From JBEKCD01 sp050015055 (GTDB lineage Archaea; Thermoproteota; Bathyarchaeia; Bathyarchaeales; Bathycorpusculaceae): a DNA stretch of 64,000 nucleotides. How positions within the stretch are numbered: position 1 is the stretch's first letter; every line of letters starts with the position of its first letter. The position numbers and the translations under genes were made by a program. The notes under the pieces are model-generated. The model was not told the DNA's origin, made no database searches, and worked only from the letters and a program-made list of their open reading frames with translations. Of this stretch, positions 1-9,223 are shown one piece after another. The stretch is taken from NCBI GenBank assembly GCA_050015055.1, contig JBEKCD010000013.1, positions 23,405 through 87,404 on the forward strand, given 5' to 3'.

Positions 1-1
1 A

Positions 2-286
2 TCTTCGTTGATCCTGATGGATGCGTGTCAATGTAGTGACATCCTGTTGGATATAGAAAGCATAGCAAAAAGTGTCAGGAATGTTAAAGAAGTACATGAC
101 ATCCGCATGCGGAAGCTGGGACCATACTTGGTAGGTGACATGCACATTGTCGTTGACGGCGACATGTCGGTTAGAGAGGCAGATCAGATAGCGACACAGA
201 TAGAGGAACAAGTGAAGAAAGAGTTCGGCGAAGTAACAGAAATAAAAGTGAGAATAGAGCCACCAAAGCCCTCAACCGGAGAGTGA
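2..286 (+). CDS. CDF-family cation efflux protein, C-terminal part (5' truncated by window)
   Basis: The frame is open to the left edge, so only about the last 95 codons are visible; the TTG at 8 is not a credible start. The visible part resembles the cytoplasmic dimerisation domain of cation diffusion facilitators: a VKEVHDIRMRKLGPYLVGDMH strand segment, then an acidic loop and a helix (SVREADQIATQIEEQVKK), ending in a short strand and a Pro-rich tail. In the family this domain binds metal and follows a six-helix membrane domain, which would lie outside the window. The DACQC motif could bind metal. Family assignment is by fold pattern only. Confidence 0.7.
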   Translation, partial: SSLILMDACQCSDILLDIESIAKSVRNVKEVHDIRMRKLGPYLVGDMHIVVDGDMSVREADQIATQIEEQVKKEFGEVTEIKVRIEPPKPSTGE

Positions 287-459
287 AAACGACGCGCGCG
301 CTAAGGTGCTTATGAGGAAGTAGCGAGGGCTCGCAATCAAGACGGAATAGAGATTACTTTGCGAACCGTCCAAGAACTAATAGATGGAAAAATACAGGAC
401 ACGCAAAAAACCTAAGGGGAAGAAAGCAGGTAACTTAGCAGTATCCAATCACAGATCAA

Positions 460-514
460 TTTATAAGTCTCGTTGCATGTGTTGTTTGAAATCCGATATC
501 GGTAAGGCGATATC
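460..514 (+). promoter_or_regulatory. Promoter and palindromic operator of the PadR gene
   Basis: A TATA-like stretch (tttataag) lies at about 460-467. Thirty bases downstream is a perfect inverted repeat, GATATCG (495-501) and CGATATC (508-514) with a 6-bp spacer, ending 3 bp before the ATG at 518. Placed between the expected transcription start and the start codon, it looks like an autoregulatory operator for the PadR protein. The stretch 287-459 contains a GCGCGCGC palindrome (294-301) and no gene I can support. Confidence 0.55.
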
Positions 515-517
515 AAA

Positions 518-946
518 ATGTGGGGTCACAAAACTAAACCATTCAAAAAAGGAGGCCTGCGGATGTGGGTCTTCTCAATACTGCAACAGTCACCCAGTAA
601 TGGTGCTGAAATAATGGACCAAATAGAAATGGCTACTCAAGGATGGTGGAGACCATCTCCAGGTTCAGTATACCCATTGCTTGAGGAACTGCAAAAAGAG
701 GGGAGTATCAACAAACGGGAAGACGGGCGGTATGAACTCACGTCCAAAGGCAAGCAAGAGTTGGAATCGCCATGGGGAATTCCGATAAAACAACCGCACA
801 CTACACAAGAAATCCTGACTGAGATTGAGAATTATGTTTCATACCTCGAAGACCTAAATGTGTCGGACAAGTCCAAGGTTTTCACCCAAATAGAGCAACT
901 GAGAAATATTAAGGATCGTCTGGTAGCTCTCATTGATTCAAAGTGA
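518..946 (+). CDS. PadR-family winged-helix transcriptional regulator
   Basis: 142 residues with the PadR pattern: GGLRMWVFSILQQSP leads into the recognition region, followed by GWWRPSPGSVYPLLEELQKEG (the family signature is W-x-P-S-P-G-x-I-Y-P-x-L) and a basic wing. The C-terminal 60 residues form a predicted helix, as in PadR dimerisation regions. The ATG at 518 keeps the conserved N-terminal helix; an alternative ATG at 563 has a strong GGAGG seven bases upstream but would remove it. Upstream sits a palindrome, and downstream a drug-type ABC exporter, the usual target of PadR proteins. Confidence 0.88.
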   Translation: MWGHKTKPFKKGGLRMWVFSILQQSPSNGAEIMDQIEMATQGWWRPSPGSVYPLLEELQKEGSINKREDGRYELTSKGKQELESPWGIPIKQPHTTQEILTEIENYVSYLEDLNVSDKSKVFTQIEQLRNIKDRLVALIDSK

Positions 947-1043
947 GTTAGTGGCTGGAAATGATACGAATAAGGGGTTGCGGGCGAGTTTATCATTTTT
1001 TCAGTGTTATGGAATTATCTGCATTATTCACAGGTGACGTAAT

Positions 1044-2027
1044 ATGGTTGACGATTTTGTAATTGAAACAAAAGGGCTCCGAAAAACCTTCATTTCTAAA
1101 CAGAGAGGCGGGAAAAAAGAGGTAGAAGCAGTTAAGGGTATAGATCTCACTGTGAGGAGAGGGGAAATTTTCGGTTTTCTCGGTCCTAATGGTGCTGGTA
1201 AGTCTACTACACAAAAAATGCTTTCTACACTGCTGCAACCAACTGGTGGAGAGGCCAAGGTTCTCGGCTATGATTTAGTAAAACAACAGGAACAGATTAG
1301 ACAGAATGTTGGATGTGTGAGCCAAACTGGCGGTGCAGATCTGGCGTCTACAGGTCTTGAGAATCTAGTTCTACAGGCTCAACTTTACGGTTTAAACATT
1401 TCAACTGCAAAAAAATACGCGGCCGAATTCGTAGAGCGTTTTCAGATGAGTTCTTTTATCGAGAGACCGGCTTCATCGTACTCAGGTGGCCAGAAACGGC
1501 GCCTAGACGTTGCACTTGGGATGATTCAGCATCCACGACTACTTCTCCTTGATGAACCGACTTCAGGTCTAGATCCGCAGAGCAGAGCATATCTATGGGA
1601 GCAAATCAAAAATCTGAAAGCTGAAGGAGTAACAATATTCTTGACCACTCAGTACATGGATGAGGCTGACAAGCTCTGCGACACGATAGCAATTATAGAT
1701 AATGGAAAAATTGTTGTGACTGGAACGCCAGGAGAGTTGAAAAGCAATGTTGGCGGTGACATGATCGTTTTTGGTTTTCCCTCAGAGGATATCACTCGCA
1801 ATGCCGAAACTCTGTTAACGAAGATTCGACCAGAGAGTATCCAAACTAAAAACAATCTTGTCTATCTCTACACCCAGAATGGGGAGAGAGTGATGCCTGA
1901 CCTCCTGAGATTCCTTGATGCAAAAAACTTGGAGGTGCAGAGCATCATGTCGTCCAAGCCAAGTCTAGATGATGTCTTCTTAAAGTACACGGGTCGCTCA
2001 CTAAGGGAGGATGATGGAAGAAGATGA
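1044..2027 (+). CDS. ABC transporter ATP-binding protein (DrrA type)
   Basis: 327 residues. Walker A GPNGAGKS is at residues 47-54, followed by the signature YSGGQKRRLDVALGM and Walker B LLLLDEPTSGLD, then the switch region TQYMDEADKLCD. The roughly 80-residue C-terminal extension (ending near PSLDDVFLKYTGRSL) is typical of DrrA-like daunorubicin/multidrug exporters. It overlaps the permease gene by 4 nt (ATGA), so the two are translationally coupled. AGGTGA lies 6 nt before the ATG. Substrate unknown; export is inferred from the family and the PadR neighbour. Confidence 0.93.
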   Translation: MVDDFVIETKGLRKTFISKQRGGKKEVEAVKGIDLTVRRGEIFGFLGPNGAGKSTTQKMLSTLLQPTGGEAKVLGYDLVKQQEQIRQNVGCVSQTGGADLASTGLENLVLQAQLYGLNISTAKKYAAEFVERFQMSSFIERPASSYSGGQKRRLDVALGMIQHPRLLLLDEPTSGLDPQSRAYLWEQIKNLKAEGVTIFLTTQYMDEADKLCDTIAIIDNGKIVVTGTPGELKSNVGGDMIVFGFPSEDITRNAETLLTKIRPESIQTKNNLVYLYTQNGERVMPDLLRFLDAKNLEVQSIMSSKPSLDDVFLKYTGRSLREDDGRR

Positions 2028-2785
2028 AACTGTTACATGAAACAAGGCTAATGTTCATCCGCAACGTGCAGCACACACTCAGGAATCCCGTTTTCATTTT
2101 CGTGAGCATGTTCCAGCCTCTTCTGTACCTGTTGTTGTTTATGCCACTCCTGAACGGTCTCGGCGGTGTTCCAGGCCTGCCCTCTGGGAAAACAGTTGAG
2201 GTTTTCATCCCCGGGCTTTTAGTTATGCAAGCGCTCTTCGGTTCAGCCTTCGTTGGATTCTCACTTATCGACGATATTAGAACAGGAGTTATAGAACGAT
2301 TTTTAGTAACTCCCGTGAAACGCTCGGCAATTCTTTTAGGTAGGGTTTTGAGGGATGCAGTCGTTCTGCTTATGCAATGCATTTTGATTACATTAGTAGC
2401 TATACCATTTGGGCTAAGTGTAAATGTAGGCGGATTTTTGCTCTCTTTACTGTTATATGCTTTGATCGGAGTTACTATGGCATCTATATCATACGGTTTT
2501 GCTCTTATATACAAAATTGAGGATCCTCTCGCTCCGACGTTGAACACAATAACACTTCCTGTTTCTCTGCTGTCGGGCATTATCCTTCCCCTCGCGCTTG
2601 CGCCTATCTGGCTTCAAGATCTCGCCAAGATTAACCCATTCTCGTACGCAGTTGATGCAGTTCGCGCATTATTTGTCGGGAATTTTCAAAACGTCGAAAT
2701 CGTAGAGGGGTTCGCCATCATCAGCGCACTTGCAATCCTCCTATTCCTGTGGGGGTTGAGGTCGCTCAAGAAAATGGCATCATGA
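2024..2785 (+). CDS. ABC-2 type transporter permease (DrrB type)
   Basis: 253 residues with about six hydrophobic segments (first after RNVQHTLRNPVFIFV) and the ABC-2 signature region LAKINPFSYAVDAVRALFVG near the C-terminus. It partners the ATPase encoded immediately upstream with a 4-nt overlap. Together they should form a homodimeric two-gene exporter in the cytoplasmic membrane. No second permease is present. Confidence 0.92.
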   Translation: MKLLHETRLMFIRNVQHTLRNPVFIFVSMFQPLLYLLLFMPLLNGLGGVPGLPSGKTVEVFIPGLLVMQALFGSAFVGFSLIDDIRTGVIERFLVTPVKRSAILLGRVLRDAVVLLMQCILITLVAIPFGLSVNVGGFLLSLLLYALIGVTMASISYGFALIYKIEDPLAPTLNTITLPVSLLSGIILPLALAPIWLQDLAKINPFSYAVDAVRALFVGNFQNVEIVEGFAIISALAILLFLWGLRSLKKMAS

Positions 2786-3225
2786 CTATGAGATTTACAT
2801 TTTGCAATTTCATGCTGTTAGGTGCTAATCGAATACGCTAAAATGCTCGCGGAATCCCATTCCTCCCTAAGAACGCAATAAAGACAGTCGTCTGTCCATC
2901 TTCCTCTGGTGAAGAAATCGCGCGCTTGTTGAGAACCATTTGGGTCATTGACAGTTTCAAATTAAGAAGACACAAATCGTCGCGTAGTTGACCAGTGGGC
3001 AATTTCTTTCGACGATGTTTTGGATTTTGGCATAAAACTTCCCCAACCAACCAATGAAGTGACTTGAGTCTTGCCCCTTAGCGCGCGCTTTTAAGAGGTA
3101 ACATATTTGCTCCCTGAAATGGTAACAAGCTGTGTTTGTTCGGCGTGAGTTTCCTTTTTAAGGCAAATAGACTTTTTTTGACTTACATTGAAAAATCTAA
3201 TTGATGCAGGGAGTAGTATAGCGAT
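2786..3225. other. 440-bp intergenic stretch with two GCGCGC sites
   Basis: No convincing gene. GCGCGC occurs at 2920-2925 and GCGCGCGC at 3081-3088, bounding a 169-bp segment. A 70-codon minus-strand frame (2838-3050) crosses the left site and has no recognisable motif. The last 100 bp are AT-rich and probably hold the promoter of the MFS gene. Confidence 0.5.
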
Positions 3226-4461
3226 TTGAGCAACGGTTTCAACTACAGATCTAGAATTTTCCTGGTTTTGTGGACTGTGAACTTTCTTTTCACGTTCTCG
3301 ACTAACTTGATTCCTACTTCCAGAGCTTATTTGACGAAAGCGTTCGTGGGGAATGCTCAGACTGCAACCATGGAGGCGCTGGGTATACTGCTGTCTTTGG
3401 GATCGGCAGCAGCCACGGTAGGATATTTTGTGGGAGGTTTTGCTGCTGATACGATGGGCAGAAAGAAAGTGGTGATTCTTTCTTTTGCGGTTCTGGCTCT
3501 GGGGTGTGCACTATTCCTTGTTGCACCGAACCTCAACGGGCTTTACTTGGCCAATTTTATCGAGTTTTTTGCGGCAGGGTTTTCTAGTCCAGCTATATCA
3601 GCGTTGGTTGCAGACTGCAGTGAACAGGGTACCCGAGGGATGGCTTTTGGCATTTTCAACCTCTCGTGGATAGCCTCGGGCGTTGCAGCGCCATTACTGG
3701 CAGGGTCGCTCGCTCAATTTGTCAATTTGCACACGCCCTTCCTTCTTGCCCTACTCGTGAGCGTCGCAGGTTTGTTCGTATCGTATTTGTTAAAGGGAAA
3801 GAGCACCGATGAGAAAGCGGAGATAGCAGTAAACGGTGGAGAAGCTCAGAAGGCTGATTCAGCTTCCCGCGTAGGTCTTAGGCGTATCATCCTCATATTT
3901 GGCGTCACGAACATTCTGAACGGCTTGCTGAACGGTTTCATAAACCCGGTATTGAACGGTATGCTTCTTTTCAAGTTGGCTGCAGCTCCAGCTGAGTATG
4001 GGCTTGTGCTGTCCTTGTCATCGAGCTTGGTCACGGGACTGGTTCAGATTCCAGGCGGCAAACTTGCTGACAGGTTTGGCAGGAAACCATTGGTTCTGTT
4101 CGGCTTTCTGGGCGTGCCCTTGGTTGCCCTGTTGGGTTTCAGCAGCTCACTCATGGACTTCTCGCTGATTTTGGGTGGAATAAGCGCTGTCGGAAACATC
4201 AGTAGCCCCGCAATTTCAGCGTGACTAATGGATCTTGTCCCAGAACAGAGGCGGGCCAGTGCTTCAGGAATAACCCAGACTCTCAACGGCGTCGGGTTAA
4301 CGGTCGGACCGAACGTTGGGAGTTATGTCTGGAACGCGACCAAGCCAGACACTGTGATTCCCTGCGGCATTGCAGCGATCATATTCATCGCCAGCCTACC
4401 TTTCTACCTAATGCTGCAAGAGTCAAAAACCGCACATATAGCCGCAGTGCGTCCTAGCTAG
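3226..4461 (+). pseudogene. MFS transporter interrupted by an in-frame TGA
   Basis: Starts at a TTG and encodes a 12-helix major facilitator: the loop 2-3 motif is GGFAADTMGRKKVV and the second-half copy is GGKLADRFGRKPLV. The frame stops at TGA 4222-4224 after ISSPAISA, then continues without a shift as LMDLVPEQRRASASGITQTL and two more helices to the TAG at 4459-4461. MFS proteins normally read straight through this junction. So this is either a nonsense mutation, a sequencing error or readthrough; I call it a probable pseudogene. Substrate unknown. Confidence 0.75.
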
Positions 4462-4547
4462 GCTGAGAAAATGAGTAGCCCTCGCCTGAAGCACAAACGA
4501 CAAAAGAAGAAAGAGTCTTTGTTCTGATGTGAGAAGAAGGCATCTGC

Positions 4548-4673
4548 ATGGGTTATCCAAGAAAGAAGATAAGAGAAGAACTGAAAAAACCTAGGCCTGA
4601 GAAGAAGAAAGATAGAGACGAAAAGCGAAAGAAGAAAAAACTGGCCCGAATTGAAAGACAACAGTACGGATAG
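4548..4673 (+). CDS. Possible 41-residue highly basic protein
   Basis: An ATG frame beginning MGYPRKKIREELKK and ending LARIERQQYG, with about half the residues Lys/Arg/Glu. A second basic peptide frame (18 codons, 4471-4527) precedes it. No strong ribosome site and no recognised family; such compositions also arise by chance in purine-rich DNA. Listed as a candidate only. Confidence 0.25.
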   Translation: MGYPRKKIREELKKPRPEKKKDRDEKRKKKKLARIERQQYG

Positions 4674-4768
4674 GGCTCATCAAAGGCTCTGGCAATAGTA
4701 ACTTGCATGATTAGCTCAACCGCACGCACGTGCACAAAGCTAATAGCGCACGTTAGCTGATGCCATTC

Positions 4769-4817
4769 AGCTGAAATAAGCTCGAATTGGGCGTAAATTG
4801 TGGTGCGGGGGGTGGGA
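4769..4817. repeat. Left direct copy of tRNA-Leu 3' end plus downstream flank
   Basis: Contains agctgaaataagctcgaa (4769-4786) and gtgcggggggtggga (4803-4817), both repeated exactly at 9540-9557 and 9576-9590, where they are the downstream flank and last 14 nt of tRNA-Leu (minus strand). The orientation is the same, so the two copies are direct repeats about 4.77 kb apart. Direct tRNA 3'-end repeats are what tRNA-site integration leaves; no integrase remains between them. Confidence 0.7.
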
Positions 4818-4829
4818 CCTCCACCCTAT

Positions 4830-4890
4830 TTTACCGGTAAAAATATGCTTCAAGTATGCTTCACGAGAGTTCGAATCTCTCCCGGGCCAC
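4830..4890 (+). other. Palindrome followed by an orphan tRNA 3' fragment
   Basis: A perfect 14-bp palindrome TTTTACCGGTAAAA lies at 4830-4843. At 4865-4889 is a clean tRNA T-arm (GAGAG, TTCGAAT, CTCTC) followed by CCGGGCC and A, an intact 3' acceptor strand. No matching GGCCCGG 5' strand or anticodon arm lies upstream, so the tRNA is only a 3' piece. The same palindrome core recurs at about 9464-9476 before another tRNA-like 3' end. Whether this is an att-site remnant or a functional half is unknown. Confidence 0.55.
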
Positions 4891-5155
4891 GCGCGTGCTC
4901 AGCGTTAACGGAAACAAGCCTTGAAAGTTGAGGAAAAGGAGGAAATTGACTTGGTTTGTTTTGGTTGGTTGGATTAAAATTCTATCTCCAACACAATCAA
5001 CAAGGACCTCTTGACTCCACCATTCACTTCTCACCTCAGAAAAACAACATCAACGAGCAGCAAATTTTTTTAACGGCGAAACGCGTATTAATAAACAAAG
5101 GCGTTTTCAAGCCAAAATTCACTACATTCTTGTAGCGAAAACTTCAGGCAAGGTA

Positions 5156-6334
5156 ATGTCAGAATTGTCCACAAAACCTCGAGTTCCAGAATCGAACGAA
5201 GAATACATTGCCTTTCTAGGCACATACACTCCCAGAGAATGCGGAATAGCCACCTTCACGAAAGACCTAATCGACTCCATAGACCTCCTCGGTGAATTCG
5301 CCCCAGCCCGAGTCATAAGCGTAAACGAAATAGAGACAATCTACGACTACGACAGCCGAGTCAAACAACAGATAAGGCAGGATTTCGAAGAGGATTACAT
5401 TCAAGCCGCCAAGTACATCAACTCATCCCGAATCAACGCAGTAAACCTACAACACGAATTCGGAATATACGGAGGAGAATGGGGAGAGCATATCCTCTCC
5501 TTCCTACAAAACGTACACAAACCAGTCATAACCACACTCCACACACTCCAACCAGACTTTGAACCAAAAGCACGAAACGTGCTGAAAGAAATCACCGCCC
5601 ACAGCAAAGCAATCGTGGTCATGGCAAGAGCCGCCAAGAACATTCTCAAGGAATACGACGTCCCAAACAAGAAAATCAACGTCGTCCAACACGGTTGCCC
5701 AGACATCCCCTTCTTAACCAGTGACAGCGTAAAACCTTCGCTGGGTTTGAAAGGAAGAACCATCCTGTCCACTTTCGGACTAATAAACGGAGGCAAAGGC
5801 ATCGAGTACGCCATCCAAGCACTCCCACCCCTAGTTGAAAAACATCCAAACATACTCTACCTAATAATCGGCGAAACACACCCCGAAGTAAGAAAAATCG
5901 AAGGCGAAACCTACCGCATGAACCTCATCAAACTAGTCGACCAACTGGGGCTAAAGAACCACGTCAGATTTCACAATCGCTTCCTAACAAAAAGGGAACT
6001 AATAAGGTACCTCCACGCCACAGACATCTACATCACACCCTATATCGGCCCAAACCAAATCAGCAGCGGCACACTAGTCTACGCTCTAGGAGCCGGCAGA
6101 GCAGTAGTATCAACTCCCTACCTCCACGCTAAAGAGGTGCTGTCTCACGGACGAGGCATGTTCTGCGAGTTCAAAAACCCAGACTCAATCGCCGAAGAGG
6201 TGAAGAAACTTCTAGAAAACGACAAACTGAGAAGAGACATAGAGAAAAAAGCTTACAGGTACAGTCGAAGCTTCATATGGCCAAAGGTCGCCCAAAAATA
6301 CACAGACATACTCAAACAAGCGATACGCGCTTAA
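5156..6334 (+). CDS. GT4-family glycosyltransferase
   Basis: 392 residues with two Rossmann halves. The N-terminal part has FLGTYTPRECGIATFTKDL, and LQHEFGIYGGEWGEHIL, a pattern of GT4 enzymes acting on mannose-type donors; the C-terminal half has ILSTFGLINGGKGIEYAIQAL, then GRAVVSTPYLHAKEVL. Likely a cytoplasmic retaining glycosyltransferase. It is first of four same-strand genes ending with a GH130 phosphorylase, which suggests synthesis and turnover of a mannose-containing oligosaccharide. Donor and acceptor are inferred only. Confidence 0.88.
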   Translation: MSELSTKPRVPESNEEYIAFLGTYTPRECGIATFTKDLIDSIDLLGEFAPARVISVNEIETIYDYDSRVKQQIRQDFEEDYIQAAKYINSSRINAVNLQHEFGIYGGEWGEHILSFLQNVHKPVITTLHTLQPDFEPKARNVLKEITAHSKAIVVMARAAKNILKEYDVPNKKINVVQHGCPDIPFLTSDSVKPSLGLKGRTILSTFGLINGGKGIEYAIQALPPLVEKHPNILYLIIGETHPEVRKIEGETYRMNLIKLVDQLGLKNHVRFHNRFLTKRELIRYLHATDIYITPYIGPNQISSGTLVYALGAGRAVVSTPYLHAKEVLSHGRGMFCEFKNPDSIAEEVKKLLENDKLRRDIEKKAYRYSRSFIWPKVAQKYTDILKQAIRA

Positions 6335-6346
6335 GAGGACGCTCAC

Positions 6347-7432
6347 GTGAATCTCCCACCTATCAAACTAAACTTCCTTAAAGCAATCACAGACGATACT
6401 GGTATCTTTCAACATTCGAAATTCGGAACACCAAATCGGCTAGAAGGATACACAACCGACGACAACGCCCGAGCCCTCATAGCCATCACCAAGCACAGCC
6501 AAATCAAAGGTAACTCCAAATCGGACAGGTTGATAGGCACATACCTAAGCTTCCTTCTGCACATGCAAAGAGCAGACGGCAAAATGCATAACTTCCTAAG
6601 CTACGATCGAAGCTTCATCGACGACGAAGGTTCAGAAGACTGTGCAGGTCGCACCCTATGGGCCTGCGGATACGTAATAAACAGCAAGCTATCAGCGGAG
6701 AGGAGACTTCTAGCAAAAGAAATCTTCGACAAAGCCTTTCGATGGGCATGCTTCTTCAAATCCCCCAGAGCGAAAGCCTTCGCAATACTTGGCCTAAGTC
6801 ATTACCACAAGGCCTACACAAAAGACCAAAACCTAACCCAGAACATAAAGACACTATCAGACAAACTGCTCGAATACTACACAAACACGCGCTCCAGCGA
6901 CTGGCGCTGGTTTGAACTCTACCTCACCTACGAAAACGGTAGACTCCCGCAAGCCCTTTTCGAAGCCTACCAAGAAACAAAACAAGCCAAATACCTTCGA
7001 GTCGCAGAGGAATCGCTAAAGTTCCTCCTTGAAGTTCAGATACTAAACAACAAATTCGTACCCATAGGCAACCACGGCTGGTACAAAAAAGGAAAACCGC
7101 GGCCCATATACGATCAGCAATCCGTGGAAGCAGCTTCAATGACGGAAGCATCACTGTCAGCTTACCGCAAAACAGACAACCGCCAGTACAAAACAATGGC
7201 ACGAACAATCTTCAACTGGTTTCTCGGGAAGAACACCCAAAACTCCTTTGTTTACAATTCCACCACAGGCAGCTGCTACGACGGAATAACCAAAAAAGGA
7301 CTAAACTACAACCAGGGAGCCGAAGCCACCGTTTGCTACCTTTCCGCCCGCATCGAACTTCAAACTACCATAGAACAGCAAACAATATTGTCTTCATTCG
7401 CGCGGAAAGTCTCCCACACACGCGTTTTATGA
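6347..7432 (+). CDS. Alpha/alpha-barrel glycosidase-like protein of the GT4-GH130 cluster
   Basis: 361 residues from a GTG 12 nt after the glycosyltransferase gene. Visible conserved blocks are NRLEGYTTDDNARALIAI, DCAGRTLWACGYVI, DWRWFELYLTYENGRLPQAL and EAASMTEASLSAYRKT, spaced as in six-hairpin (alpha/alpha) sugar-processing proteins. The acidic/aromatic residues in these blocks could form a carbohydrate site. Proteins of this shape commonly accompany GT4 and GH130 genes; I cannot assign a reaction. Confidence 0.65.
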   Translation: MNLPPIKLNFLKAITDDTGIFQHSKFGTPNRLEGYTTDDNARALIAITKHSQIKGNSKSDRLIGTYLSFLLHMQRADGKMHNFLSYDRSFIDDEGSEDCAGRTLWACGYVINSKLSAERRLLAKEIFDKAFRWACFFKSPRAKAFAILGLSHYHKAYTKDQNLTQNIKTLSDKLLEYYTNTRSSDWRWFELYLTYENGRLPQALFEAYQETKQAKYLRVAEESLKFLLEVQILNNKFVPIGNHGWYKKGKPRPIYDQQSVEAASMTEASLSAYRKTDNRQYKTMARTIFNWFLGKNTQNSFVYNSTTGSCYDGITKKGLNYNQGAEATVCYLSARIELQTTIEQQTILSSFARKVSHTRVL

Positions 7433-7502
7433 ATCCTAAAACAGTTCGCCTTATTAGTCAAGAAAACCAAACCTGAGACAGAGGCGAAACCAGAACGTGC
7501 TA

Positions 7503-7892
7503 ATGGTAAAGGACATAATGATCGAAGACGTGGTAACCGCCAATATTAACATCACAATCAAAGACGCCATCAGAACACTACAAGAAAAACACGTGGGCTC
7601 AATCGTAATAACGGACGACAACCAAAAATGCGTGGGTATCTTCACCGAGCGGGACGCCATAAGAATCATAGCCCAAGAAGTCCCACTGGATACCACCATC
7701 GATCAAGTGATGACCAAGAATGTCGCCACAATAGGAGAAGAGGCTTCGCTAGAGGAAGCAAGACGACTCGTAATCTCACACGGAATCAGACACCTGCCAA
7801 TCGTAAACCGCAAAGGAGAACTAACCGGCCTCTTCTCCGTCAGAAAACTCTTGGATGAACTCTTCGGATTGACCACGTCAAAATACTGCTAG
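7503..7892 (+). CDS. Two-CBS-domain protein
   Basis: About 129 residues: CBS 1 covers VKDIMIEDVVTANINITIKDA to FTERDAIRII, CBS 2 covers VMTKNVATIGEEASLEEA to LFSVRKLLDE. CBS pairs bind adenine nucleotides and sense energy state. A GTG two codons earlier (7497) is an alternative start. The location between carbohydrate genes suggests an allosteric sensor for this cluster, which is inference. Confidence 0.88.
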   Translation: MVKDIMIEDVVTANINITIKDAIRTLQEKHVGSIVITDDNQKCVGIFTERDAIRIIAQEVPLDTTIDQVMTKNVATIGEEASLEEARRLVISHGIRHLPIVNRKGELTGLFSVRKLLDELFGLTTSKYC

Positions 7893-7904
7893 GATACATA
7901 CAAA

Positions 7905-8798
7905 ATGAGACGGTCCCAAGACAACCCGATCCTTCAGCCAATAGCATCGAACCCCTGGGAATCGAAAGAAGTTTTCAACGCTGCCGCCATAGGAGTCAGC
8001 AAACGAGTCCACATACTATACCGGGCAATAGGTAACGACGGCATATCCCGCTTCGGATACGCCGCCTCCTCTGACGGATACAAAATCGATGAGCGGTCAC
8101 CAGTCCCCGTTTTTGAACCCCACAACGAAGCTGAACACTGGGGATGCGAGGACCCCCGACTAACGCTCTTCGACGACCAAATAGTAATGTCTTACACAGC
8201 CCTTTCCGAAATCGACCACGAACAGCTCTACCAGATCTCACTAACATCTATCGCAGTTGACGATTTCTTGAGCAAACAATGGAAATGGAACGAACGAGTA
8301 TTGCCCTTCAGAGGCATACGCAACAAAGACGCCGTCATTTTCCCAAAAAAAATCGGAGGCAACTACGTCATGTTTCATCGCCTAGAACCAGACATGTGCG
8401 TGGCGTACTCCGACGACCTCAGAAGATGGTACGACATCAGGTCCTTCATGAGACCAAGAACGAAAAGCTGGGACTGCTGGAAAGTAGGCGCAGCCGGACC
8501 CCCAATCGAACTCAACGAGGGCTGGCTCCTTATCTACCACGGCGTGAGTTTCGAAAAGGTCTATTCGCTTGGCGTAATGCTGCTGGACAGAGACAATCCC
8601 GAAACCATTCTCTACCGCTCCGAAACACCCATACTAACACCCGTCACCGACTACGAGCGCTTCGGCAAAGTGCCTAACGTGGTGTTCAGCTGTGGAAACG
8701 TACTCATCAACGACGAAGTCCTGGTGTACTACGGAGGCGCCGACAGCGTAATGTGCGTGGCAACATACGAACTAAACGAACTAATGCCCAAAAAATAA
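7905..8798 (+). CDS. GH130-family glycoside phosphorylase/hydrolase
   Basis: 297 residues forming a five-bladed propeller pattern: NPILQPIASNPWESKEVFNAAAI at the N-terminus, GCEDPRLTLFDDQIVMSYTA, then MFHRLEPDMCVAYSDDL and WKVGAAGPPIELNEGWLLIYHG. These match GH130, which phosphorolyses or hydrolyses beta-mannosides. Last gene of the four-gene cluster. The substrate linkage cannot be read from sequence; mannose is the family norm. Confidence 0.87.
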   Translation: MRRSQDNPILQPIASNPWESKEVFNAAAIGVSKRVHILYRAIGNDGISRFGYAASSDGYKIDERSPVPVFEPHNEAEHWGCEDPRLTLFDDQIVMSYTALSEIDHEQLYQISLTSIAVDDFLSKQWKWNERVLPFRGIRNKDAVIFPKKIGGNYVMFHRLEPDMCVAYSDDLRRWYDIRSFMRPRTKSWDCWKVGAAGPPIELNEGWLLIYHGVSFEKVYSLGVMLLDRDNPETILYRSETPILTPVTDYERFGKVPNVVFSCGNVLINDEVLVYYGGADSVMCVATYELNELMPKK

Positions 8799-8869
8799 AA
8801 CCCCAACTAAGCAAACGCTCAACCGAACTTGACGACCACCGGAACCAAAGCTAAGAAGCGCGGCAACCG

Positions 8870-9223
8870 TCACATCAACAACATGCTATTCTCCAGGGAG
8901 TCTTTTGTCCGAACCGCCATTACAGGCGATTCTATGGAAAAATACGCGTCCCCGCTTGCATACCCGCAAACCGAAAAGTAAGCCCGCGCCAATGAAGAGA
9001 CAAAAACCCGAAACTTAACATTCTCATCTGCGCTGGGCATCAAAGCGTAGACAAAGCACCCAACGCAATCAACTGAAAACCCCGGATCTGGGGAGTGCAG
9101 CCGCACAACCAAATTCTTCAAGATGCTGCTTCCAACGTTTTTCAGGTTCAACGTCAACAAATGGGCACCTGCAATCTTCTTTGTCGATAACAACTTAAAC
9201 TCCAACCGAACCTTAACGACCAC
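8870..9223 (-). CDS. Small beta-rich protein of unknown function
   Basis: 117 residues from GTG, with a GGGGAGG ribosome site 8 nt upstream, which supports a real gene. The sequence alternates hydrophobic strands (FKLLSTKKIAGAHLLTLNLK, VGSSILKNLVVRLHSPDPG) in the manner of a small immunoglobulin- or CARDB-like sandwich and has four cysteines. No signal peptide or membrane helix. It lies tail to tail with the GH130 gene, inside the tRNA-Leu-bracketed segment. Family not recognised. Confidence 0.6.
   Translation of the reverse strand: MVVKVRLEFKLLSTKKIAGAHLLTLNLKNVGSSILKNLVVRLHSPDPGFSVDCVGCFVYALMPSADENVKFRVFVSSLARAYFSVCGYASGDAYFSIESPVMAVRTKDSLENSMLLM

Noticed and set aside
384..614. 76-codon plus-strand frame overlapping the padR start
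   Set aside because: It covers the padR promoter and operator, has no ribosome site, and its second half is out of frame with the clearly conserved PadR sequence.
2838..3050. 70-codon minus-strand frame in the 2.8-3.1 kb gap
   Set aside because: Crosses a GCGCGC site, lacks a ribosome site and shows no known domain.
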